Of a DNA stretch of 64,000 nt, positions 1 to 7,410 are shown one piece after another (position 1 is the stretch's first letter; each line of letters opens with the position of its first letter). The stretch is from Streptococcus mitis subsp. hohhotensis (GTDB lineage Bacteria; Bacillota; Bacilli; Lactobacillales; Streptococcaceae), in contig NZ_JPFZ01000006.1 of NCBI RefSeq assembly GCF_000722775.1, positions 93,830-157,829 of the forward strand. The letters are read 5' to 3'. The translations under genes and the position numbers were made by a program. The notes below the pieces were generated by a model. It did no database searches. It was not told the origin of the DNA and saw only the letters and a list, made by a program, of their open reading frames with translations.

Positions 1-334
1 TTGTTTTGAATCCTACATTTGTTTTAAAGTTATTCCAACTTGTCTTATCTATATGCTCACTATCTAAGTAATACACAGTTGTCTCAGTTTTATCTACTGC
101 TTTTGCTAGCTTTGGAGCAAATTCTTGGCAGTATGGACAACTCTCTCTCCCTGTGTATAGGTAAAAGCTTTCTTTATGTTGTATTTTCTGTTCCACAGCC
201 TCTAAACTTATCTTTTGGAGTCTCTTTATAGCTATCTGGTATTCTGTTTGTGGTAGAGTAGTTAAGTATGCTGTGAATGTGACGATTATAATAAGTAGTA
301 GTGACAGTAGAATAAGAACTTTTTTACTATTCAT
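1..334 (-). CDS. Thioredoxin-like membrane-anchored protein, partial (C-terminus off window)
   Basis: The reading frame opens at an ATG at 334-332 and stays open to the window edge (111 codons), so the C-terminus is missing. The N-terminus is a hydrophobic anchor of about 20 residues after MNSKK. Near residue 55 there is a CPYC motif in the context GRESCPYCQEF, the active-site signature of thioredoxin-fold disulfide oxidoreductases; small anchored proteins of this kind are often annotated as bacteriocin-transport accessory or thioredoxin-like proteins. The start overlaps the end of the Excalibur gene by 8 nt, so the two are probably translationally coupled. Likely role: thiol-disulfide chemistry outside the membrane. 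Substrate unknown. Confidence 0.7.
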   Translation of the reverse strand, partial: MNSKKVLILLSLLLIIIVTFTAYLTTLPQTEYQIAIKRLQKISLEAVEQKIQHKESFYLYTGRESCPYCQEFAPKLAKAVDKTETTVYYLDSEHIDKTSWNNFKTNVGFKT

Positions 335-1166
335 CACATCCGTATCCGTCTTTGTCTCTATCTAGCCATGGACCATATTGTGGGTCACTAGCAGGTATGT
401 TTACACGTCCTGCTTTTCGTGCTTCCTTACAGTTTTTGAACGGTCTTAAATTTGATTGTGGAGCAGGTGTAGACGATTGTGTAGGAGTGGTTGTGGTGTG
501 AGATGAAGCTTGTTCTTGCTCTTTTGCTCGTGAAGATGCTTTCCTTTCCTCCTCTTTTGATTTGGAGGCTTCAATACTTGCTTTTTCCTCTTCTTGTGCT
601 TTTTCTGTTTTTCTCACTTCACTGATTACTAACGAACCTTTATCGATTGAATCATATTTTTCTAAAGATACTGTATTTCCTGTATAGACCATAAGTTCAT
701 TCATTTTCACAGCTAGTGATTCAGGTGTACGGATAAGAAGCTTCTTACCTGTTATGTTGTACTCACGGTATTCATCTTTTTCTTCAATCCCAATTACCTC
801 AGCTTCAACTTCGTAGAGTTTATCTGTGTTAGAGAGTTTGTGTGCTACCTCTCTCAGTGCTTTGGCTCGCAGTATGATTTTAATTTGTGGTGTATTTAGA
901 TAAGCATCTACAGCTATATGTCCAGTTGGAGACCATTTCTCTATTTTAGAGCTAGTTTCACTACTAGATGATGAAGTAGAGGAAGATGAACTAGACTGTT
1001 TAACTTGTGAAGACTGTTTGACAGAATCACTAGCCTTGGTTTGAGCTTGTGAGTGTTTAGTGCTACCGCTAGTTAGTAGTGTGAAGAACAAAATGAGGAT
1101 AAGCAATAGTACAATACCACCTATAATCTTTTGTTCTTTGCTTAATTCCTTAAGCTTTTTAAGCAT
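327..1166 (-). CDS. Membrane-anchored protein with C-terminal Excalibur domain
   Basis: 279 residues. An N-terminal cytoplasmic lysine-rich stretch is followed by one membrane helix (about residues 14-32), then a Ser/Thr/Gln-rich linker, a folded middle part (about 80-190), a charged Glu/Lys/Ser-rich segment and a Thr/Pro-rich spacer. The last 40 residues fit the Excalibur family: FKNCKEARKAG, then DRDKDGYGCDE, with two cysteines and an EF-hand-like Asp cluster, known as an extracellular calcium-binding module. The protein is therefore probably displayed outside the membrane. The middle part is not recognised. It is co-transcribed with the downstream CPYC protein. Confidence 0.75.
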   Translation of the reverse strand: MLKKLKELSKEQKIIGGIVLLLILILFFTLLTSGSTKHSQAQTKASDSVKQSSQVKQSSSSSSTSSSSSETSSKIEKWSPTGHIAVDAYLNTPQIKIILRAKALREVAHKLSNTDKLYEVEAEVIGIEEKDEYREYNITGKKLLIRTPESLAVKMNELMVYTGNTVSLEKYDSIDKGSLVISEVRKTEKAQEEEKASIEASKSKEEERKASSRAKEQEQASSHTTTTPTQSSTPAPQSNLRPFKNCKEARKAGRVNIPASDPQYGPWLDRDKDGYGCDE

Positions 1167-1350
1167 ATATAACCTCCAAATGTTTAACTTTATTTAATGA
1201 AATAAAATAAATATTTCCTAATAGTTATAATTATATCACACAAACTTTAACAATAGAATATGTTTTTATTAAATATTAAACTATAGAGAATGTAAACCTG
1301 ATTGTTTAATCTATAAGATAGATAGTAGATTTAACATAGAGGGTGAAGGA

Positions 1351-1677
1351 ATGGATGATATATTAGAAAATATAAGTAATCAGATACGAGACTTACGAGC
1401 TTCAAAGAAGATTACACAGCAAGAATTAGCAGAAAGAACAAATCTAAGTGTTCCTTATATCAGTCAGATAGAAAATAATCATAGAAATATCTCTTTGGAA
1501 ACTTTTGTGAAGATTGTTGATGCTTTAGAAGTTCCGTTGAGTGATTTTTTCTTACCTTATTCTGTTCCACAAGATACAGAGATGATGGAACTGTTATTGA
1601 AGATTCAGAAACACCCACAGCATAAGATGATTGTTCATAAGGTGATGGAAATACTTGAATTAAGCCAAGATAGTTAG
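1351..1677 (+). CDS. XRE-family transcriptional regulator
   Basis: 108 residues. A helix-turn-helix of the Cro/CI type covers about residues 10-65 (IRDLRASKKITQQELAERT, then LSVPYISQIENNHRNIS), followed by a short C-terminal tail. The ATG is preceded by GGGTGAAGGA. It is divergent from the Excalibur operon across a 184-bp AT-rich gap and may regulate that operon; this is inferred from position only. Confidence 0.75.
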   Translation: MDDILENISNQIRDLRASKKITQQELAERTNLSVPYISQIENNHRNISLETFVKIVDALEVPLSDFFLPYSVPQDTEMMELLLKIQKHPQHKMIVHKVMEILELSQDS

Positions 1678-1996
1678 TGATAAATAAAAAGCACTAAAGA
1701 GTAATTTATACTAAATCTATCCAACCATATATAGTTGTTTTAGTATCTATTATTATTTCATCATGCTTAAAATTGTTATAGTCTCTCTCGAAGTGATTTT
1801 TAATAGTAATCTGTAGGTCGGGTGATTAGAAATTATCTGTACTGTTTGTATATTGTGAGGATTAGAGGTGACATTATTCAGATAAGGAATGAGAATTATT
1901 TTTCTTAATTGAAGAGGTCGATTAAAAAACAAAAAGAAAAAGAAAGCACTGAATCTGAATATTCAGCGCTTATCTATTTTCTTAAAAAACGTGTTA
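1678..1996. other. Intergenic region with one half of a dispersed repeat
   Basis: No convincing gene. About 33 bp at 1688-1720 closely match 3820-3853, including the shared block GTAATTTATACTAAATCTAT. Here ATACTAAA can pair with TTTAGTAT about 25 bp downstream. The right end holds the terminator of the choline-binding protein gene. Confidence 0.5.
1944..1971 (-). terminator. Terminator of the choline-binding protein gene
   Basis: On the minus strand AAGCGCTGAAT pairs with ATTCAGTGCTT and is followed by a T-rich run. It lies just after the minus-strand stop at 1997. Confidence 0.6.
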
Positions 1997-3397
1997 CTAA
2001 ATCCATTCCCCATTAGCATTTACAGTATAACCATCAACTGTAGTGCTTACTGCTAATGCTCCTGAGCTATAAGAGTAGTACCATTTAGTGCTGACTTGAT
2101 ACCAACCAGTTTTCATAGAACCTGATTCAGTGAGGTAATACCAAGTACCACTTTGACTAAGCCAGCCAGTCTGCATAGAGCCTGAGCTGTTTAGGTAGTA
2201 CCATGTACCAGATTGATTGAGCCAACCTGTTTGCATAGCTCCTGAACCGTTGAGATAATACCAAGTTCCATTAACTTTTTGCCAACCTGTTTTCATAGAG
2301 CCTGAATCAGTCAAATAGTACCAAGAGCCTCCTTGATTTAACCAACCAGTCTTCATTTCTCCATCTTGTGCTAGGTAATACCATGCACCGTTTACTTGAA
2401 CCCAGCCAGATTGCTTGTTCTTTGATTGGTCATAGTAGAACCATTTACCATTTTCTTGCACCCAACCTTGTTTCTGTGTTGTAGCTTCTTCTTTTTTAGT
2501 AGTACTTTCGTCTACTTTCTTTTGCTTCAGTTCATTCTCCTGTTTTTTTAATGGTTCTTCAGCTTTAACTGTAGTATCACTCTTAGGTTTCTTTATTCCC
2601 TCTTTAATTTTTTCAAGAGAGTCATATCCTCTACGCTTATTTATTTCTGCAACATAGTCAGCATAGGGTGTATCTCCACCCTCAAAAGGGTTCCCAGTAG
2701 TTTGGCTAATCGTTTTAGATTCATAGGGGTCTTCGACTTTTCCTGTTTCAGGATGATACCAAGCAAGTACGCCTGCTTCCCCCCAGTAGAATATACCCCA
2801 ATTATTTCTGAGAACATCTCCCACATATTTTAAATCTTCACTGTTTGCATATTTTTTATCTGCAATTATTCTTTCTATATACTCAGCTTCTTGTCTTTTC
2901 TTTTCTTCTGACCTGTTTCTTCTAGTTTCTTTAAGTTTTTCTATGTATTCTTTATGTCTCTTTGCTTGTTCCTCTTTGTCTTTATCAAACTCTTTTTTGA
3001 TTTTATCAAAACTATCATACCCTCTAAGGCGGTTTGTTTCAGCAATATAGACACTCGAGACTAAACCAACATCATCAAAAGGGTAACCATAATGTATTTT
3101 CTCATATTCGGTTACATTTAAAGGGTCTAATATAATTTCATTTTCAGGCTGATACCAAGCAAGTTCTCCATTTTTACCCCAGTAAAATACGCCACTATTT
3201 CGAGCAATTTTTTGATTTTGCATTTTAAAATCTTCATCCCAAATAGCTTTCGTCTTCTTTGGAATATCATTTATTATTTTACTAATTCTTTCAGTCTCGC
3301 TTTTATTAATTACATGGTCTGCTGAGACAGACTTAACACCAGCAAAAACTATAAACAATGCTATAAGCGCTGTAATAATTGTGTTTTTCTTTTTCAC
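1997..3397 (-). CDS. Choline-binding surface protein with duplicated YWG module
   Basis: 466 residues. The signal peptide ends near AGVKSVSA. Two related units follow at about residues 30-115 and 180-270; each carries (V/I)FYWGxxGxLAWYxPE, a following DP, then a Y-A-E-x-N-(K/R)-RGYDS motif. They are joined by a very charged Lys/Glu coiled-coil-like stretch and followed by a Lys/Glu/Thr-rich linker. From about residue 315 there are seven choline-binding repeats of about 20 residues (GW..NG.WYYL.. pattern), ending GYTVNANGEWI as in many pneumococcal choline-binding proteins. The repeats should tether it to teichoic-acid phosphocholine. The duplicated module is not one I recognise; its function is unknown. 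It lies close to rpmG, the neighbourhood where pneumococci carry a different choline-binding gene (pcpA). Confidence 0.85.
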   Translation of the reverse strand: MKKKNTIITALIALFIVFAGVKSVSADHVINKSETERISKIINDIPKKTKAIWDEDFKMQNQKIARNSGVFYWGKNGELAWYQPENEIILDPLNVTEYEKIHYGYPFDDVGLVSSVYIAETNRLRGYDSFDKIKKEFDKDKEEQAKRHKEYIEKLKETRRNRSEEKKRQEAEYIERIIADKKYANSEDLKYVGDVLRNNWGIFYWGEAGVLAWYHPETGKVEDPYESKTISQTTGNPFEGGDTPYADYVAEINKRRGYDSLEKIKEGIKKPKSDTTVKAEEPLKKQENELKQKKVDESTTKKEEATTQKQGWVQENGKWFYYDQSKNKQSGWVQVNGAWYYLAQDGEMKTGWLNQGGSWYYLTDSGSMKTGWQKVNGTWYYLNGSGAMQTGWLNQSGTWYYLNSSGSMQTGWLSQSGTWYYLTESGSMKTGWYQVSTKWYYSYSSGALAVSTTVDGYTVNANGEWI

Positions 3398-3833
3398 TTT
3401 AAATACTCCTTTGTTTTATAATTCATTTCAAGCAATAAGAAGTCATTTAAACTTTATTACTTAAATATAAATCGTAAATTATTATACCATAAATCAAGTA
3501 ATATCACTATATTTTCATAAAACACCTCCTGTTTTATATTTATGTTTAAAACATTGTTAAACACTATCCTAATTATATCACAGTTACATATATATTAGTT
3601 AATGTTTTTAATAATTTTTTAACTCTAGCAAATGTAAAATATACACCTTAATCTACAAGATGAATGGGGTAAAATAAAAAGCACCTAAACGGTACTTCTT
3701 ACTTGCCTACTGAACTCATCACCATGAAATTTGTACTCCTTTTTGTCCACCTCGGAGTAAAGTTTAATCTATTTTATTTAATATGTAAATTCTAAAAATA
3801 CTACAGAATCAACATTTATAAAGCATACCAAAG

Positions 3834-3955
3834 TGTAATTTATACTAAATCTATTCTACAACAAAATGTTGTAATATTTTATTGAATAAGATAGGCTTTA
3901 GAGCCTTGATATTGAGCACTTTGGGGCGCTTTCCCTTAGTGCTTTTTTTGTTTTT
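3834..3955 (+). ncRNA. Candidate orphan structured RNA with terminator
   Basis: A plus-strand stretch that encodes no protein ends in a terminator-like hairpin (AGCACT at 3915-3920 with AGTGCT at 3938-3943, then seven T). Upstream are a small hairpin ACAAC-aaaat-GTTGT, an outer pairing between TCTATTC and GAATAAGA, and a short GGCT-ttag-AGCC hairpin. The order (stem-loop, short GGCT hairpin, terminator) recalls tracrRNA layouts, but no cas gene or CRISPR repeat is present. Its promoter is unclear. Confidence 0.35.
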
Positions 3956-3998
3956 ACAATAGCTTTTAAGCATACAGCTATAAGTATCTATACGCGAC

Positions 3999-4041
3999 TA
4001 GACCTGTATAGTTTAAAGTGATATAATAGTCTAAAAGGAGG
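3999..4041 (+). promoter_or_regulatory. Promoter and RBS of the toxin-antitoxin operon
   Basis: TATAAT at 4022-4027, a weak -35 (TAGACC, 3999-4004), and AGGAGG just before the antitoxin ATG. TATAC...TGTATA arms upstream of the -10 could be the antitoxin operator. Confidence 0.55.
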
Positions 4042-4048
4042 TACTACT

Positions 4049-4336
4049 ATGAATGTTTTAGAAAAAAATACACAGGTAAACTTTAAGACTAACAGAGACT
4101 TGTTAGAGAAGGCTAAAGCTATTATCACATCGCAAAATCTTGATATGACAGCCAGTTTTAACTTGTTTTTAGAACACATTGTAGAAAATAAAGCCTTGCC
4201 ATTTGAAACTCAAGTAGACAAAGAAAGAGAAGAACTTCTATTAGGATTGCGTGCCGAAATTGCCCGTAGCTTTGAGGATTTAGAACATGGAAGGACTTAC
4301 AGCCTTGATGAAGTGAGGGCTAACCTTGGAATTTAA
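4049..4336 (+). CDS. RelB/DinJ-family antitoxin
   Basis: 95 residues. The N-terminal half looks like a ribbon-helix-helix DNA-binding domain of the RelB/DinJ type (VNFKTNRDLLEKAKAI, then LDMTASFNLFLEHIVENK). The C-terminal part is charged and probably wraps the toxin. A strong AGGAGG precedes the ATG. It overlaps the toxin gene by 11 nt, the usual antitoxin-first layout. It should neutralise the toxin and repress the operon. Confidence 0.8.
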   Translation: MNVLEKNTQVNFKTNRDLLEKAKAIITSQNLDMTASFNLFLEHIVENKALPFETQVDKEREELLLGLRAEIARSFEDLEHGRTYSLDEVRANLGI

Positions 4337-4673
4337 CGAGAACTCATATAGCCTTATTATCTCTGAAACGGTACAAGAACAGCTAAGAGGTATTAAAGAT
4401 TATATCTCAGCTAACTACTTTTCAGAACAGGCAGGAGCAAACACAGTTAAGAATATTCTTTACGGATTGGAACGTCTTGAAGTTTTCCCGGAAGCAGGAT
4501 TTGATGCTGATGAAAGAGTAGGAGTTATTATATACCCACCCCACAAAACTCGATGCATCATTTTAGGCGATTACCTAGCCTTCTATCATATTTTAGAGGA
4601 TAGAAAAGCTGTCTTTGTATCAGATATTATTCATAGCAAACAGGATTACATTCGCTTGTTCAAGAAAAAATAG
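4326..4673 (+). CDS. RelE/ParE-superfamily toxin
   Basis: 115 residues, starting at a TTG inside the antitoxin's last codons; no ATG is available nearby. The pattern fits RelE/ParE toxins: an N-terminal helical part (QEQLRGIKDYISANYF), FPEAGFDADERVG in the middle, and a C-terminal strand-rich core (YLAFYHILEDRKAVFVSDI) with a basic tail. RelE members cleave mRNA on the ribosome and ParE members poison gyrase; sequence alone does not settle which applies here. Confidence 0.75.
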   Translation: MEFNENSYSLIISETVQEQLRGIKDYISANYFSEQAGANTVKNILYGLERLEVFPEAGFDADERVGVIIYPPHKTRCIILGDYLAFYHILEDRKAVFVSDIIHSKQDYIRLFKKK

Positions 4674-4760
4674 TGCATATTATTGAACTGCGTTTTGGAT
4701 TCCAAAAATTTTAAAAAAGATTACTCTATTTCAAAAATTTTTAGGAATGAAAATATAAAA

Positions 4761-4797
4761 AAAGAGAAACCTCATAATGAAGTTTCTCTTGCTTTTA
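4761..4797 (+). terminator. Terminator after the toxin gene
   Basis: AGAGAAAC pairs with GTTTCTCT across a 10-12-nt loop, followed by a T-rich stretch. Confidence 0.55.
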
Positions 4798-4823
4798 ATC
4801 GTCCGAATCAATATTCTTATTTC

Positions 4824-4958
4824 AAAAAAGGTAGTGAAAAAGGTAGTGATTCGAATGATTTCCCTTGCAATATAGTGAAATTAACAAAAAGAAAAAACGC
4901 TAATCAAGCGTTTTTCTTCTGTATTGATTCGTATTGAATGCTTATTTAACCTCTGTAA
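4824..4958. repeat. attL-side segment: displaced rpmG 3' end with arm-type repeats
   Basis: This about 135-bp stretch is a diverged copy of 13056-13192. It has two GGTAGTG repeats 12 bp apart (4830, 4842) and, 119 bp further on, ACCTCTGTAA (4949-4958). On the minus strand it reads ACA GAG GTT AAA TAA, the Thr-Glu-Val-Lys-stop of L33, with synonymous differences from the active gene. It looks like the rpmG end displaced by integration. It also contains a terminator hairpin (4893-4915). Confidence 0.7.
4893..4915 (-). terminator. Bidirectional terminator, possibly the former rpmG terminator
   Basis: AAAAACGCT-aatc-AAGCGTTTTT is a near-perfect hairpin with T runs on both strands. Confidence 0.6.
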
Positions 4959-5031
4959 GAGTTAAATAATTTCTATTTTAGCTGTTAGAAACGTTGGTAC
5001 ATCAATGTTTCTAGAATGCTACATAATAAAA

Positions 5032-5050
5032 GGTAGAGTGAATGGTAGAG
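5032..5050. repeat. Left arm-type integrase repeats
   Basis: GGTAGAG occurs at 5032-5038 and 5044-5050, directly beyond the integrase stop. The same 12-bp spacing is seen at 13062/13074 and, as GGTAGTG, at 4830/4842. Confidence 0.6.
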
Positions 5051-5053
5051 TAG

Positions 5054-6319
5054 TTATTGCGTTAGCTCAGCAATCTTTTCAAGATAAATCCCCACAGCTT
5101 CTAACTTTCGTTGTGGTGCTAATTCAGCGTAAGTATCCATTGTAGTTGAAATGGATTTATGTCCCATTCTGACTTGGAGTTCTTTCCAATTTGTTCCAGC
5201 ATTAAGTAGCATTGAAGCATGAGTATGTCGGAATAAATGGAAACCATAGTTTGGTAACCCAAGACCTACTAACCTTTTCTTAAGAGTTGTTCTCTCGTTT
5301 CTGTCACACATATAGTTCCCATAGATTGTAGGGAAAATAAGTTTTGTTCTATGTCTGTTGTGCAATTCAAGATACTTGTTCATTTCGTGGTGGAAATCTA
5401 TGAGTTTTTCTATTATGGGGGGAGGGACAGGGACAGAGCGATTTCCTGCATCAGTTTTTGGTGTAGCTTTACAGATAACTTCCCCTTTTGTCCCATCTTT
5501 TTTATTTGCGGTTTTCCACATCAATGTTTTACTGACATTAATAGAAGAATTTTCAAAATCTAGGTCATCAATCGTCAATGCAAGTAGTTCATTTATTCGC
5601 AAAGCAGAGGCTAATAAAGTATTACAAATTAACTTAAATCGTCGATTGGCTCTATTGTTATCTAAACTTTCAAGATAATTAAGCCATATTACAAGACTAT
5701 CATCATGTAATACCATGATGCGTTGCTTATTTGATTTTGGCTTAGGTGGTATCTTAACAGAGCTAACAGGATTAGTGATTAGTCCATAGTTTGTAATTCC
5801 ATAGTCAAAAATATCTTTCAACTTATGGATAACAGCACCAAAATCTTTAGCACTACCTTTATCAGCACGCTTTATACCAGATTCAATGGACTCTTTTGAT
5901 TTCTTTGCCAAACCATTTAACCAAAGCTGAATATCCGCAGATTCAATTTTATCTGGTTTGTAATCTCCAAATTTAGGGATAATATAATTATCAAGATAAC
6001 CTCTTACTCTGTTCAGAGTATTATGCGAGTTGACCCAGGTCTTATATGATTTAAACCATTCTTCAGCTAAATCTTCCAGTGTATCAATGACGATAACTTT
6101 TTCTCGTGTTGAGCCATTTTTTTCAAATTCTAGTCGTGCTTGAATGATTGCTCTATCTAACTGTTTTAGTGTCTTGGCTGTAATGGTAGTAGTGACTTGC
6201 TTACCAGTTTTGATATCTTTTCCCAGAAATGTCCCCTTCAAAGTGTATGAGATGGACTTATCTTTTTTGATTTTTTTAATGACTTTTTTGCCATTATGAA
6301 TAATTGTTTCAGTTTCCAT
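5054..6319 (-). CDS. int: Tyrosine site-specific integrase
   Basis: 421 residues, full length for Tn916/phage-type integrases. The first about 60 residues look like an arm-binding domain. A SAM-like core-binding domain follows at about 70-170, and the catalytic domain runs from about 195 to the end. Catalytic residues are visible: Arg in SALRINELLAL, HLFRHTHASMLL (H-x-x-R), GHKS, and the nucleophile Tyr in MDTYAEL. It should recombine the element with the rpmG 3' end. The gene lies at the element's left end with arm repeats touching its stop, and is transcribed after rep and xis. Confidence 0.92.
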   Translation of the reverse strand: METETIIHNGKKVIKKIKKDKSISYTLKGTFLGKDIKTGKQVTTTITAKTLKQLDRAIIQARLEFEKNGSTREKVIVIDTLEDLAEEWFKSYKTWVNSHNTLNRVRGYLDNYIIPKFGDYKPDKIESADIQLWLNGLAKKSKESIESGIKRADKGSAKDFGAVIHKLKDIFDYGITNYGLITNPVSSVKIPPKPKSNKQRIMVLHDDSLVIWLNYLESLDNNRANRRFKLICNTLLASALRINELLALTIDDLDFENSSINVSKTLMWKTANKKDGTKGEVICKATPKTDAGNRSVPVPPPIIEKLIDFHHEMNKYLELHNRHRTKLIFPTIYGNYMCDRNERTTLKKRLVGLGLPNYGFHLFRHTHASMLLNAGTNWKELQVRMGHKSISTTMDTYAELAPQRKLEAVGIYLEKIAELTQ

Positions 6320-6408
6320 ATTTGCCTTTCTTCATGGATATTGAAGTAGGCTAAAATAGTTACCACTCTTTCTTTTAGATAAAACTATTTTAGCACAAAT
6401 TTTCAGAA

Positions 6409-6657
6409 TTAGGATTGTAAAAAGTTGATAATATCATCTAGTAGATAGAAGACGGTTCGAGTTCCCTCTATAGGAGGTTCTAATCTTTTTAATCCTTTTT
6501 GTTCCCAAGTTTTTAGTGTGTTTGGGGAGATATTTAGCTGTTTTAGCAATTCTCGCTGTTGTATTATCTTTAGTGGTATGTTCTGTTCTTTGATTTGAAT
6601 GAGTTTGATAAGTGTTTGCAATAATTGTTCAATTTGTTCTAATTTTTCGTTATTCAT
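6409..6657 (-). CDS. xis: Excisionase / MerR-like HTH protein
   Basis: 82 residues. The C-terminal half is a winged-helix MerR/excisionase-type fold (LLKQLNISPNTLKTWEQKG, then RTVFYLLDDIINFLQS). The N-terminal part is a Gln/Leu-rich helix. It overlaps the Rep gene by 8 nt and precedes int, the usual place for a recombination directionality factor. Function is inferred from fold and position. Confidence 0.75.
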   Translation of the reverse strand: MNNEKLEQIEQLLQTLIKLIQIKEQNIPLKIIQQRELLKQLNISPNTLKTWEQKGLKRLEPPIEGTRTVFYLLDDIINFLQS

Positions 6658-7255
6658 TATTCTCTTTCTCCTCTGTGTTTGAATTATGGAGTCGATTAGG
6701 ATTGTATCTTCGTGAATCTAGGTATTTGGCGAAGAAATATGTACGTTCAATGATAAGCCCTAATAAATTGGTATTGTTTGCTCGGGCATACCAGACCAAT
6801 TCTTCAAATTCGGTAAAGTCGTTCTCTTCGATAATATCAACTACTTCATGTATAAAATCCGAGGAGTTCATCTCCATCAAGAATTTTTCTAAATTAAAGC
6901 CGCAACCGACTTCAATATCCTCAATGTTGTAGGGGGTCTTATCTGGATTTTCCGCATGGGTAAAGTAGTCAAATAAACCAGTGGGAGACATAACTACCTC
7001 CACATGTGCTGGACCGTTTAGTTTGTCACTGATGATATCTGATACTTGTGAATAGCTTTTCAGTGAATCAAAGAAGAAAGCACCGTGTTTGTGCGATTTC
7101 TTGAACTCTCCCGTCTGTCTATTAACATCCTTATCGTGCCAAGGACTAAGAATAAACGGAATATGGAGTTCCTCTAATATATTCAAGTAGTTCTCTGGTG
7201 CGCTTTCCTCGTAGAAGAGAAACGTCCATTTGGTTGAGCGCTGTTCTTTTGCCAT
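6650..7255 (-). CDS. Rolling-circle replication initiator / relaxase-like Rep (pMV158 RepB type)
   Basis: 201 residues. The N-terminal half matches the Rep_2 family: an early strand WTFLFYEESAPENY, then LSPWHDKDVN, the metal-binding HUH-type motif KSHKHGAFF, and a candidate nucleophile Tyr in GLFDYFTHAENPDKTPY. These proteins nick the double-strand origin. In integrative elements of this type they are thought to initiate rolling-circle replication or transfer. A hairpin with the pMV158 nick sequence lies about 105 bp upstream, which strongly supports the assignment. The C-terminal half is acidic and helical. Confidence 0.85.
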   Translation of the reverse strand: MAKEQRSTKWTFLFYEESAPENYLNILEELHIPFILSPWHDKDVNRQTGEFKKSHKHGAFFFDSLKSYSQVSDIISDKLNGPAHVEVVMSPTGLFDYFTHAENPDKTPYNIEDIEVGCGFNLEKFLMEMNSSDFIHEVVDIIEENDFTEFEELVWYARANNTNLLGLIIERTYFFAKYLDSRRYNPNRLHNSNTEEKENNE

Positions 7256-7284
7256 AGGCAGTTACCTCATTTCTTTTGGGTTCT

Positions 7285-7320
7285 ATTACTAAGGAGAAAT
7301 GTCAGGTCGTATGCAAAGTT
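7285..7320 (-). promoter_or_regulatory. Two-block conserved motif upstream of rep
   Basis: On the minus strand, AACTTTGC, 14 nt, then TTCTCCTTAGTAAT. The same two blocks with the same spacing recur at 9585-9620 upstream of the DUF961 gene. Possibly a shared promoter or operator of the element. Confidence 0.5.
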
Positions 7321-7358
7321 TTTTTGAAAAAATTGAATTTTTTGTGATTATTGATTAT

Positions 7359-7394
7359 TGACCTATTGGGGGTCGTAGTAACCCCAATAGGTCA
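7359..7394 (-). other. Predicted double-strand origin / nick hairpin
   Basis: TGACCTATTGGGG pairs perfectly with CCCCAATAGGTCA (13 bp). On the minus strand the 10-nt loop reads TTACTACGAC, which contains TACTACGAC, the nick sequence of pMV158-family plasmids (cleaved between G and A). Direct TTATTGA-type repeats lie on the rep side. It is the natural substrate for the Rep encoded just downstream and may also act as oriT. Confidence 0.8.
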
Positions 7395-7410
7395 TGATAG
7401 AAAAGAATAT

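Larger units (their letters stand above)
3398..4048. other. Long AT-rich intergenic region with repeat copy and orphan terminator
   Basis: No protein gene is supported across about 650 bp. It contains the second copy of the dispersed repeat (3820-3853), an inverted pair TACTCC/GGAGTA near 3735-3766, a possible small RNA at 3834-3955, and the promoter of the toxin-antitoxin pair. Confidence 0.5.

Noticed and set aside
40-231. A 63-codon plus-strand frame
   Set aside because: It lies antisense to the better-supported CPYC protein frame, which has a membrane anchor, an active-site motif and coupling to its neighbour.
3834-3955. A CRISPR-associated tracrRNA
   Set aside because: Only the general layout is similar; no CRISPR repeats, spacers or cas genes are seen in 64 kb, so it is kept only as an unnamed RNA candidate.
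4683-4937. An 84-codon open frame after the toxin gene
   Set aside because: No RBS or standard start; it runs through two terminator hairpins and the arm repeats, with low-complexity Lys/Asn composition.
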